NCBI GenBank assembly: GCA_965223775.1
Contig: OZ245021.1
Coordinates: 310,001 to 374,000, forward strand
DNA length: 64,000 nucleotides
Direction: 5' to 3'
Source of the DNA: JAJDXW01 sp965223775
Lineage (GTDB): Bacteria; Pseudomonadota; Gammaproteobacteria; HK1
Shown: one piece after another, positions 36,133 to 44,534 of the stretch
Layout: every line of letters starts with the position of its first letter
Numbering within the stretch: position 1 is the stretch's first letter
Notes under the pieces: model-generated
The model's input: only the letters and a program-made list of their open reading frames with translations
The model's database searches: none
What the model was told of the DNA's origin: nothing
Made by a program: the position numbers and the translations under genes

Positions 36133-36142
36133 TGGTGGTGCG

Positions 36143-36161
36143 CCGGGCGAGCAACGCCCGG
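36143..36161 (+). terminator. hairpin after the flavin hydroxylase gene
   Basis: CCGGGCG and CGCCCGG make a perfect 7-bp stem with an AGCAA loop, starting 11 bases after the stop. No T-run follows, so it would be an imperfect intrinsic terminator. The rest of 36162-36410 shows no gene. Confidence 0.4.
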
Positions 36162-36410
36162 AGCCGCACGGCCCTCGACCCGGGCTGGAGTCGCCCCGGT
36201 CGAGTGGACACTTTCACACTGTGCGGCGGAGGGGTTCAGGTGGCAGGAGCTGGTTCGTCCTGCGCGCCGGAGCACCGGCGCCGGTCCGGCCGGCCGGCTT
36301 CGCGGTGGAGCTGGCCCGCGCGGGGCGCACGCCCCGGGGGACGCACGCCGGGGGGCGGCTCGTGAGCTGGAGTGCTCCGCTTCGGCCATTCGCGTTGGTG
36401 CGACGGGTCG

Positions 36411-37040
36411 TTATCGGGGTTGGTTCTCCCGGCCCTTGCGCCACACCGTGGCGAGCCACGGCTGCTCTGCCCGTGGCCGGCCCGGCGGGCGGTAGTAGTG
36501 GTGCAGCTCCCGAAAGTCCGCGGCGGTGACGTAGGCTCGCCACGTTTCGAGATCGTGGAAGCAGCCGTAGCGCCCACCGGCCCAGCCCTCCTCGTTGCGG
36601 CCTCGCGGGTTCGAGCAGAACAGGACTCCGCCGGGCTTGAGGGTCGAGGCGAGGTCGCAGAGGACCCGGGCGAGCTGGCTGCTCGGCACGTGGAACAGCG
36701 AGGCGTTCGCGAAGATCCCGTCGAAGCGGGCGAACGGCAGGTCGAGCGCGAGGAAGTCCTGGTGCAGCACCTCGCAATCGGTCTCGGCGCGCGCGATGGC
36801 GGCAAGCTCGCCCGAGCCGTCCAGGCCGACCGCCTCGTGGCCGAGCGCGGTGAACCGGCGCAGGTCCCGGCCGGGCCCGCAACCCAGGTCGAGGATTACG
36901 TGGGGCGACTCGCCCTCGATCGCCTCGAGCAGGGCGGCGATGTTCTGGCTGACGTCGTGATTGGCGGTGCCGAGACGGTAAGCCGCCGCCATGCGGTCGT
37001 ATTCCGCGATCGTGATGGCCGCGACCTCATGCGCCTGCAC
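36411..37040 (-). CDS. SAM-dependent class I methyltransferase
   Basis: The 209-residue protein has the SAM motif VILDLGCGPGRDLRRF near residue 48 and the post-motif GLDGSGELAAIAR. FDGIFANASLFHVP is the motif IV region and LKPGGVLFCSNPRG the following strand. The substrate cannot be read from the sequence. The next gene upstream, an acetyltransferase, ends seven bases before the start codon, so they form a pair. Confidence 0.88.
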   Translation of the reverse strand: MQAHEVAAITIAEYDRMAAAYRLGTANHDVSQNIAALLEAIEGESPHVILDLGCGPGRDLRRFTALGHEAVGLDGSGELAAIARAETDCEVLHQDFLALDLPFARFDGIFANASLFHVPSSQLARVLCDLASTLKPGGVLFCSNPRGRNEEGWAGGRYGCFHDLETWRAYVTAADFRELHHYYRPPGRPRAEQPWLATVWRKGRENQPR

Positions 37041-37046
37041 CGCGTC

Positions 37047-37568
37047 TTACTTTGGGGTGGGCTTGCCGATCGCGCGAGTGCGCCACCGGGAATCGGCGAG
37101 CACCACCGAGGTCGCGATCTGGCGCTCGGGAACGGTCCAGTAGCGTCGCAGCAGTCTTGACTTCTCCGGCCCCGGGACCGGCTCGAACCCATGCCGAAGA
37201 TAGAATGCGATCGCCCAGTCGGCGGCCGCCCAAGTGCCGATGAGGATCGGACGGTCCTGGCGCCCGCGCAGTCCGGCGAGCAACGCCGATCCGATCCCCG
37301 ACCGCTGATGGCCCATCGCCACATAGGCGTGGCGGATCAGCGTCACGTCCTCGACCGCCTGGACGCCCATCACACCGACGAGCCCGGTCCCGTCGATCTC
37401 GTATCCGTCGAAGGCGATGCCGGCCGCGATCTCGTCGGCCAGCTCCTCGGCGGGCATGTAGGGGTCCTTCCACCGATCGTCCGGGATGACGCCGCGATAG
37501 GCCTGCGCGGCCTCGTTGATGATCGCGAGCACGCGCTCGAAATCGTCCGCCGTGCAGCGCCTGATCAT
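37047..37568 (-). CDS. GNAT-family N-acetyltransferase
   Basis: The 173-residue protein opens MIRRCTADDFERVLAIINEA. It has the acetyl-CoA motif A region, LIRHAYVAMGHQRSGIGSAL, with the Q-R-x-G-I-G pyrophosphate loop. WAIAFYLRHGFEPVPG is motif B. The family acetylates many amines, so the substrate is unknown. It lies immediately upstream of the methyltransferase gene and is probably co-transcribed. Confidence 0.88.
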   Translation of the reverse strand: MIRRCTADDFERVLAIINEAAQAYRGVIPDDRWKDPYMPAEELADEIAAGIAFDGYEIDGTGLVGVMGVQAVEDVTLIRHAYVAMGHQRSGIGSALLAGLRGRQDRPILIGTWAAADWAIAFYLRHGFEPVPGPEKSRLLRRYWTVPERQIATSVVLADSRWRTRAIGKPTPK

Positions 37569-37741
37569 GGCCGGGCGGGGAGCGCGCCGACCCGGGCGCG
37601 GTTGTGGAAACGGGGCGAACCGAAACCGATCCGCGACGCGAATCGGAAGTCAGCGTCCGTCGTGACGATCGTGAAGGTCTCCACCGGCTCCGCTCCCCTC
37701 TCCCGGCGCTCCCGGAGGCCCGCCGTGCATCGACAGGGATT

Positions 37742-37974
37742 CTAGCCCGGAAAAATCACCGATTTCTTGGCTAGCGGACGCCAATCTGTCGCTTCGCGCT
37801 CCCAGGGTCTCCGCGGTAGCGGGCCGTACTCCCTCAAGCCGCTTCGACAGCGCGAACGCGCTAGTGTCGACTACGCCTTCAGCGTCGTTCGGTCCGTGCG
37901 GCCCGCTACCACGGCATTCTGCTTCGCAGCTTCGCGGCGCCCTCGCGACGAAAATCGGTGATTTTCCGGGCTGG
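37742..37974. repeat. R1 MITE-like repeat, copy 2
   Basis: The copy runs from CTAGCCCGGAAAAATCACC to the end CGGTGATTTTCCGGGCTGG. The terminal repeats pair with each other but differ from copies 1 and 3 (ATCACCGATTT instead of ATCTCACCAACTTT). The core (AAGCCGCTTCGACAGCGCG) is the same. It lies upstream of hisC; the remainder of 37569-38202 has no recognisable gene. Confidence 0.85.
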
Positions 37975-38202
37975 TCGAACGGGCCGACATCCCGTGGTTT
38001 GAAGCCAGGGCAGTGTTCCCGTGAATTTCCGCTGGGCGCAACCCCGCCCGTCTCGCGGCCGGCGATGCAGCCGCCGCCGTCAGGGCGTTCCTGCGCGCGG
38101 TGCGCGCATGGCCTCGATACTCCTGCGGGGCCGCGGCGGGCCTCGTTGCCGGGCCGGATGGCGTCTGTCAGAGTGCCGTCCAGTCACCTTCGGAAAAGGC
38201 AC

Positions 38203-39306
38203 ATGCCGAGGCCGGAACCGCGCCCGGGAATACTGGAAATGCCTGCCTTCATGCGCGGATTGTCCAGGGTTGAAGGACGCAACGAAGTCATCAAGCTCTC
38301 CTCGAACGAGAACCCGTTTGGGCCCAGCCCCCTCGCAGTTGCGGCGGCCACGGCCGCACTCGACACCATGCACCTTTACCCCGAGACCGGACACACCGCG
38401 CTTCGCGACGCGATCGGACGACACTTCGGACTCGATCCGGAACGGATTTTCTGTGGCGCCGGTTCGGACCAGGTGCTCAGTCTGCTGGTTCAGGCCTATG
38501 CGCAGTCCGGTACCGAAGTGGTTTTTCCCGCCAATGGCTTCGGCAAGTTCCGGCTCTATGCGATGGGTGTGGGCGCGCGCCCGGTAGCAGCACCGGAACG
38601 CGACTTCGTGGCCGATGTCGACTCCATCCTGGCCGCGGTGAACGAGCGCACGCGAATCGTGGTGATCGCGAATCCGGACAATCCTACGAGCACCTGCCTC
38701 GGCGGAAGCGAAATTCGCCGACTCCACGCCGGTCTTCCCGCGAACGTCCTGCTGATTATCGATGCCGCCTATGCCGACTACGTGCGCATTCGCGACTACG
38801 AACCTGGCAGTGGCCTCGACGCCGAGAACGTGGTGATGTCGCGGACCTTTTCGAAGATCTTTGCGCTTGCGGCGATGCGGATCGGCTGGGTCTGCGCCCC
38901 ACGACACGTGATCGACGTATTGGAGCGGCTCGAACCGTCGTTTCCGCTCACTGCGCCGGCGATGGCAGCCGCCATCGCGGCGCTCGACGACCGCGAGCAC
39001 AGCTTGCGTTCACGCCGGCACAACGACGAATGGCTGCCACGCTTCAGCCAGCGCCTGGCGGGGTTGGGGCTCAAGGTCTATCCAAGCCAGGCCAATTTCG
39101 TGATGGTGCGATTTCCGGAACGCGGGGCCCGGGGAGCCGAGGCCGCCAATCGTCACCTGCTGTCGAAGGGCATCATCGCCCGGCGCTTCCCGGATCCTGC
39201 GTTCGAAGACTGCCTGCGCATCACCATTGGCACGGCGAAGGAGATGGAAGCAACGACTGCCGCCCTGGCGGACTGGCCGCCAGTCGGCCACAAGAGGCCC
39301 GCATAG
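38203..39306 (+). CDS. hisC: histidinol-phosphate aminotransferase family enzyme
   Basis: A fold-type I PLP aminotransferase of 367 residues. LSSNENPFGPSP is the family N-terminal signature, GAGSDQVLSLL binds the cofactor phosphate, IANPDNPTST and DAAYADY follow, and the Schiff-base Lys is residue 218 in SRTFSKIFALAAMRIGW. HisC transaminates imidazole-acetol phosphate, but related enzymes act on aromatic amino acids. No other his genes are nearby, so a broad-specificity role is possible. GGAAAAGG just before the ATG supports 38203; the frame also runs upstream through R1 copy 2, which is not coding. Confidence 0.85.
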   Translation: MPRPEPRPGILEMPAFMRGLSRVEGRNEVIKLSSNENPFGPSPLAVAAATAALDTMHLYPETGHTALRDAIGRHFGLDPERIFCGAGSDQVLSLLVQAYAQSGTEVVFPANGFGKFRLYAMGVGARPVAAPERDFVADVDSILAAVNERTRIVVIANPDNPTSTCLGGSEIRRLHAGLPANVLLIIDAAYADYVRIRDYEPGSGLDAENVVMSRTFSKIFALAAMRIGWVCAPRHVIDVLERLEPSFPLTAPAMAAAIAALDDREHSLRSRRHNDEWLPRFSQRLAGLGLKVYPSQANFVMVRFPERGARGAEAANRHLLSKGIIARRFPDPAFEDCLRITIGTAKEMEATTAALADWPPVGHKRPA

Positions 39307-39434
39307 GGCCGGCCTCATCGGCGGCTTCGCGGTGGATGCCCGGACGGCGGCGGCCTTTGGGCTCGCACGCGCCGGTCGTCCCATGCCGTGTCTCTGCCAC
39401 GCTGCTTCAAACGGATCATCGACACATTCCCGAA

Positions 39435-39609
39435 CCTGATTGCGCACAAGGCTCAGGTTGGGGCTGGCGGTTTCCCGGGAGCGCGGGCTTCCAGCCCGCG
39501 GGCGGTCCATGCGGGCTGGAAGCCCGCAATCCCGGGAGGCCCACGGTCCCTGGAAGGCGGCGATCCCGGGTATCGCGTGCTCCCAACCTGAGCTTCGTGC
39601 GTAATCCGG
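39435..39609. repeat. R2 MITE-like repeat, copy 2
   Basis: This 175-bp element has 28-bp inverted ends around CTCAGGTTGGG and CCCAACCTGAG. Inside is a perfect 15-bp inverted pair, GGGCTTCCAGCCCGC and GCGGGCTGGAAGCCC, at about 39484-39530. It is intergenic. Copy 1 in the TPR gene has lost the left inner arm. The remaining bases of 39307-39795 hold no gene I can support. Confidence 0.85.
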
Positions 39610-39795
39610 TGCAACCATACGGACCCGACTGGCTCACTGGATGAGCTTTGTACGTAGCCAGGTTCCCGGGTACGACGCACGGATGTCGCCCGGTTCCCGG
39701 AAGCAGGGCACTGAAGCGTCGCGCAACGGCTGGTAGGCTTCGCTTCCCGCGGCGCTCGCGCCGCACGCTGCCCCGCCGCATGGAACGAGTTGCGC

Positions 39796-41214
39796 ATGAA
39801 CCCCGATCGAGTCCGCCGCCACGTCGAGGAGCTCTGGGACGATTCCATCGTGCCCGAGCTCGTCGAGTACATCCGCATTCCCAACAAGTCGCCGCACTTC
39901 GATCCGGACTGGGCCGAGCACGGCTACATGGAGGCCGCGGTCTCGCACATGGTGCGCTGGTGCGAGGCGCATGCGCCCAGGGGGATGCAGCTCGAGGTCG
40001 TCCGGCTTCCCGGCCGCACCCCCCTCATCTTCATCGAGGTTCCCGGTGAAGGCGACGACTGCCTGCTCCTCTACGGCCACCTCGACAAGCAGCCCGAGAT
40101 GACCGGCTGGCGCGACGGCCTCGGGCCCTGGACGCCGACGCTCAAGGGCGATCGGCTCTACGGGCGCGGGGGCGCGGACGACGGATACGCGATCTACGGC
40201 TCGCTCGCCGCGCTCGGGGCGCTGCATGAGCAGGGGATCCCGCACGCGCGCTGCGTGGTGATCATCGAAGCGTGCGAGGAGAGCGGGAGCTACGACCTCC
40301 CCCACTACATCGAGGCGCTCCGCGATCGAATCGGCACGCCGAGCCTCGTCGTGTGCCTCGATTCCGGCTGCGGCGACTACGAGCGGCTCTGGTGCACCAC
40401 CTCGCTCCGCGGGATCGCGGGCGGCACGCTCAGCGTCGAGGTGCTGGAGGAAGGCGTCCACTCCGGGGACGCGGGCGGGGTGGTGCCCTCGACGTTCCGC
40501 ATCCTTCGCCAGTTGCTCTCGCGCCTCGAGGACGAGCGCGACGGGCGGATCCTCGTCGACACCCTGCACGCGCAGATCCCGCCCGAGCGGCGCGCGCAGG
40601 CCGAGGAGGCGGCGGCGGTCCTCGGCGATCGAATCCACGCGAGGTTCCCGTTCGTGGACGGGGCCGGCCCGGCGACCACCGACCCGGTCGAGCTCGTGCT
40701 CAGCCGCACGTGGCGGCCGGCCCTCGAGATCACCGGCGCCGGCGGCCTTCCCGAGATCGGCAACGCGGGCAACGTCGCCCGCCCCCGCACCGACGTCAAG
40801 CTCTCCCTCCGCCTCCCGCCGACCTGCGACCCGCAAGCGGCGGCCGAGACGGTGCGCGAGCTTCTCGAGCGCGAGCCGCCGCACGGGGCGCGGGTGCGAT
40901 TCTCGTCCGACCACGCCGCGCCCGGCTGGGAGGCGCCCGCCATCGCCCCATGGCTCGACCGCGCGGTACGCCGCGCTTCCTCGGCGTACTTCGGTCCCGA
41001 GGCGGTGTACATGGGCGAAGGGGGAACGATCCCGTTCATGGGGATGCTCGGCGAGCAGTTCCCGCGGGCGCAGTTCCTCATCACCGGGGTGCTCGGCCCC
41101 GAGTCCAACGCCCACGGTCCGAACGAGTTCCTGCACATCCCGACCGGCAAGCGGCTTACCTGCTGCGTCGCGGAGGTGATCGCCGCCCACCACGCCCGCC
41201 CGGCCGTCAGGTAA
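39796..41214 (+). CDS. M20-family metallopeptidase/dipeptidase
   Basis: The 472-residue di-zinc hydrolase has the metal ligands in LLLYGHLDKQPEM (His-x-Asp), GRGGADDGYAIYG (bridging Asp), EACEESGS (catalytic Glu and ligand), and the closing GEGGTIPFMG and HGPNEFL (last His). A dimerisation domain lies between. Members hydrolyse dipeptides or N-acyl amino acids. I use ATG 39796; a TTG two codons upstream is possible. It is a single-gene unit. Confidence 0.92.
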   Translation: MNPDRVRRHVEELWDDSIVPELVEYIRIPNKSPHFDPDWAEHGYMEAAVSHMVRWCEAHAPRGMQLEVVRLPGRTPLIFIEVPGEGDDCLLLYGHLDKQPEMTGWRDGLGPWTPTLKGDRLYGRGGADDGYAIYGSLAALGALHEQGIPHARCVVIIEACEESGSYDLPHYIEALRDRIGTPSLVVCLDSGCGDYERLWCTTSLRGIAGGTLSVEVLEEGVHSGDAGGVVPSTFRILRQLLSRLEDERDGRILVDTLHAQIPPERRAQAEEAAAVLGDRIHARFPFVDGAGPATTDPVELVLSRTWRPALEITGAGGLPEIGNAGNVARPRTDVKLSLRLPPTCDPQAAAETVRELLEREPPHGARVRFSSDHAAPGWEAPAIAPWLDRAVRRASSAYFGPEAVYMGEGGTIPFMGMLGEQFPRAQFLITGVLGPESNAHGPNEFLHIPTGKRLTCCVAEVIAAHHARPAVR

Positions 41215-41340
41215 GCCCTCGCCGCGCGCTGGGTCGTTGCAAGCCGGTCGGGCCCGGCGACCGGGACATGCAATCGGCCCGGACCAGCGCATTGGACACG
41301 CAGAACGCGCACGGTCCACAACCACCATCCCCGGTGGGTG

Positions 41341-41463
41341 ATGATCATGTACTACCCCCAGGACATCTACGAGCGCATCGGCACGCCCGAAGCCGACCGA
41401 GCTCTCATCCGCTTTCTCAAGAGCGCGGTGGTCCCGCTGACCGTCGACGGCAGCCTGTTCTGA
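41341..41463 (+). CDS. possible 40-residue protein, unknown
   Basis: A short frame that begins MIMYYPQDIYERIGTPEADR and ends VPLTVDGSLF. Composition looks protein-like (Tyr, Ile, Phe-rich for such a GC-rich genome) and GGTGGGTG precedes the ATG. It could be a genuine small protein or the surviving end of a lost gene. It lies between the peptidase and the convergent racemase-family gene. Confidence 0.35.
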   Translation: MIMYYPQDIYERIGTPEADRALIRFLKSAVVPLTVDGSLF

Positions 41464-41515
41464 ACCTCGCCTTTCTGCGGGTCGCCTTCCCGCCGCTCGC
41501 CCTCCGGCCGCTCGC

Positions 41516-42547
41516 TTACGAATACTGCGGCCAGGTGTCGCTCAGGCGATAGCCTCGCGGCCACGGATCGGCCGGATCGATGGTGTGCTGGTGGGTCCCC
41601 GTCAGCCAGGCCCGCCCGGCGAGCGAAGGCACGATCGCGGGGCGGTCGCCAACCCTCGCCTCGCGTTCGATCCGGCATTCGAAGCGGGAGTCGATCGGAG
41701 AGACCCCCACGAACGGATCGCCGGTCGCGAGAATGCCCTTCGCGTGCAGCACCGCGAGACGCGCGGAGCAGCCGGTCCCGCAGGGCGATCGATCGACCTT
41801 GCCCGGACGGATGGCGACCGCGTTGCGGCCGTGGGCGACCCCGTCCCGGTACTCGAGCGGCGCCGCGAACTGACAGAACGAGAGGTGCGCCCACGCGGGC
41901 TGCTCCGGGTGCCGGAAGCCGAGCTGCTCGTCCGCCGCGCGGGTGATGCGAACGCCGGTCTCGGCGAGGTTGCGCGCCTCGTCGGGGCCGAGCGCGAATC
42001 CGAGCCCAGGCGCGTCCACGATGACGAAGCTGTCGCCGCCGTAGGCGGTGTCCACCTCGAGCGTGCCGAATCCCTCCACCTCGAGCGGCGCATCGAGCTT
42101 GTCGGCGAAGGACGGGACGTTCCATACCCGCACCCTCTCCACCTTGCCGCCGCGGCAGGACGCGGCCACCTCGATGAGCCCCCCCGGCGCCTCGAGCACG
42201 ATGCGCGTCTCCGGCTCCGTCATCGGGAGGACCCCGGTTTCGAGCAGCACCGTCGCGACGCACAGGCTGTTGGAGCCGGACATGGGCGGGGTGTCGGCGG
42301 GCTCCATGATCACGAAGCCCATCCGGGCGGCCGGGTCCACCGGTGGGACGAGCAGGTTCACGTGGCGAAACACGCCGCCCCGGGGCTCGTTGAGCACCAC
42401 GTCGCGCAGCCACCCGTCTTCCGCGATGAACCGGCTCTGCTCCCAGAGCGTCGCGCCGGGCGGCGGCGCCACCCCGCCGACGATGACGTCCCCGACCTCG
42501 CCCTCGGCGTGGCAGCTCACGACATGGATGACGTGACTTGCGCGCAT
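41516..42547 (-). CDS. proline racemase superfamily enzyme (Ser-Cys type)
   Basis: The 343-residue protein belongs to the proline racemase, hydroxyproline epimerase and 3-hydroxyproline dehydratase family. The second catalytic segment DRSPCGTGCSARLAVLHAKG retains Cys256. At the first position, where racemases have Met-Cys-Gly-His, it reads PPMSGSNSLC, so Ser90 replaces the catalytic Cys. Known enzymes with altered pairs act as dehydratases or epimerases of hydroxyprolines. The neighbouring peptidase could supply hydroxyproline from peptides; that is inference. Confidence 0.88.
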   Translation of the reverse strand: MRASHVIHVVSCHAEGEVGDVIVGGVAPPPGATLWEQSRFIAEDGWLRDVVLNEPRGGVFRHVNLLVPPVDPAARMGFVIMEPADTPPMSGSNSLCVATVLLETGVLPMTEPETRIVLEAPGGLIEVAASCRGGKVERVRVWNVPSFADKLDAPLEVEGFGTLEVDTAYGGDSFVIVDAPGLGFALGPDEARNLAETGVRITRAADEQLGFRHPEQPAWAHLSFCQFAAPLEYRDGVAHGRNAVAIRPGKVDRSPCGTGCSARLAVLHAKGILATGDPFVGVSPIDSRFECRIEREARVGDRPAIVPSLAGRAWLTGTHQHTIDPADPWPRGYRLSDTWPQYS

Positions 42548-43102
42548 CTTTCGGAGTGTCCGCCTGACCCGCCCGCGCCCGATGAAGCGACTCCGAGCGG
42601 GAGGAGTGTCTGGCCGGCTGTTTCCTGGTTGGCGAGGGTGGCGGGTGGCAGCCCGTAGTGTAGCTGTCTTCTGCGAGACCGCCCGCCCCGCCCGGATGGA
42701 AGCGGCGTTCCGAGGGTCGAATGGGGGACCCCGGACGCCGGATCCCTCGAAATCCGGCGCGGGCTGCCGACCCTTTGGGGGATCGCTTGCGCCTTCAAAC
42801 TCGCCATGGCCGTCCTGCTCGTGGTCTCGATGATTTCGTTCGTGCTTTCCGGGCTCGTCTCATGAGCCACCGGCGGCGGCGATTCCATGCCAGGTAGCCG
42901 GCTGCTCCGTCCCACGGAAGCTTCGAGGCCGTTATCACCAACAGTCCATAGCACAGGCGGTAGAGCTGGGTCTGGTCGAGCTTCTGATGCAATCGCCACC
43001 CAGCCAGACTCCGAGGGGGATGACGGGCAACGAAATCACCATGAGCCACCACAGTTCACTCGAGGTGCCTGCCACCCAGAGCCATGGGATGAACTTAACG
43101 TG
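42548..43102. other. non-coding stretch of 555 bases
   Basis: It contains several open frames on both strands but none with recognisable motifs or a convincing ribosome site. R3 copy C follows immediately. I see no RNA gene. It marks the start of the decayed accessory region. Confidence 0.5.
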
Positions 43103-43191
43103 CGAGGCTGCTACCGGTACGGCGCGCCGGGGGTTGCAGAACCGTCCGGTGGCTTCGAACACGTCTCGTCGGTCTGAGGCGCAGCCTCGCT
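43103..43191 (+). repeat. R3 repeat, copy C
   Basis: A complete 89-bp copy with GCGAGGCTGC at 43103-43112 and GCAGCCTCGC at 43182-43191, a perfect 10-bp terminal inverted repeat. The core GGTGGCTTCGAACACGTCTC matches copy A, which faces copy B near prfA. Confidence 0.8.
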
Positions 43192-43263
43192 GGATGATGT
43201 TCCAGGGGAGCGGGGTTCGGCAGTTCGACAGTTGCCGTCCGGGTTCTCCTCGAACCCCTCCGT

Positions 43264-43599
43264 TTGCGAATCCTGTCGCAGGGCCACGACAAACGGCCGG
43301 AGGTTTCTCTCGGCCTCACCGTGGATCCACGAGAGGCGGCAGCACTGGAGCGAGTCCTTCGCGGGCGCGCGAGCACAGCAATGGAGCCCACGGTGTGCCG
43401 GTCGACGCCGGCGGCAGCAGGGAGCACTGGTCGGGGCAAAGACGGAAGAGACGACGTGCTCGCGCGCTACGACGACAACCGGAATGGCAGAATCACGTGC
43501 AAGGAGGCCCGGCGGGACGGGATCGCGCCCGTTCACCGGAAGCATCCGGCTTGCCGCTACATGCGCGACGGGGATGGGGACGGAGTAGTCTGCGAGTGA
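43264..43599 (+). CDS. excalibur-domain fragment
   Basis: The frame is 111 residues. Its last 50 residues, from RYDDNRNGRITCKEARRDGI to MRDGDGDGVVCE, are an excalibur domain: the Asp-rich loop D-x-D-x-D-G-x-x-C-E and paired Cys. In other bacteria this calcium-binding domain is the C-terminus of nucleases or secreted proteins. The upstream 55 residues look unrelated, so this is probably the tail of a truncated gene. The ATG at 43264 is arbitrary. Confidence 0.5.
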   Translation: MRILSQGHDKRPEVSLGLTVDPREAAALERVLRGRASTAMEPTVCRSTPAAAGSTGRGKDGRDDVLARYDDNRNGRITCKEARRDGIAPVHRKHPACRYMRDGDGDGVVCE

Positions 43600-44464
43600 A
43601 CGACCGGACGACCACAGGAGGCCCAAGACCGTGAAGGACATGAGACGCTTCATCGAAGGCATGCCGAAGGCCGAGCTGCACGTCCACGTGGAGGGGACGC
43701 TCGAGCCCGAGCTCAAGTTCGAGCTCGCACGGCGAAACGACATCGAACTCCCCTACCAGTCGGTCGAGGAGATGCGGGCTGCCTACGACTTCGACGATCT
43801 GCCGTCCTTCCTCCGGGTCTACTACGAGGGCATGAGCGTCCTCAGGACCGAGCAGGACTTCTACGACTTGACGACCGCCTACCTGACTCGGGCGCATTCC
43901 CAGAACGTGCTCTATGCCGAGATGTTCTTCGACCCCCAGGCGCACACCACGCGCGGCATCGCCTTTGACACGGTGATCCGCGGAATTCGCCGGGCGCAAG
44001 GGGATGCGCAGGATCGGCTCGGGATTCGCACCCAGCTCATCATGTGTTTCCTGCGGGACATGAGCGCAGAGTCAGCGATGGCGACACTGGAAGAGTCCCT
44101 TTCGTACCGGGACTGGATTGTCGGCGTGGGACTGGATTCGGACGAGAAGGGCAATCCGCCGGTCAAGTTCAAGGCGGTGTTTGCGAGGGCGCGCACCGAG
44201 GGCTATCGCCTCACCATGCACTGCGACGTGGACCAGGAGAACTCCACCCGGCACATCTGGCAGACCCTGGACGTCATCGGTGTCCACCGGATCGACCACG
44301 GGGTCAACCTCAGCGATCCCCTCATCTTTTTTGTAAGGAATCGTTGTTAACGATTTGATTTGATCCAAATCAGTATAGCGAAAGCACAGTTTTCTAATTC
44401 CTTGTACTCAATTTGCACCTGCGATGGGTCCGTTGACTCGAATATTGTGCTCCACTTTTTCCCC

Positions 44465-44484
44465 CAAGTCCGACTTCGGACTTG
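44465..44484 (+). promoter_or_regulatory. stem-loop upstream of the transposase start
   Basis: CAAGTCCGA and TCGGACTTG are perfect 9-bp arms separated by CT, about 50 bases before the transposase ATG. Similar hairpins in several insertion sequences limit translation from transcripts that enter from outside. That role here is inferred. Confidence 0.55.
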
Positions 44485-44534
44485 CACGGGCAGGAGGTTG
44501 GAAACAAAATAACTGTTTTCGCCTCTGAGGGTGG

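Noticed and set aside
37864..38202. Upstream extension of the aminotransferase frame through R1 copy 2
   Set aside because: Repeat-derived, without family similarity, and a good ribosome site supports ATG 38203.
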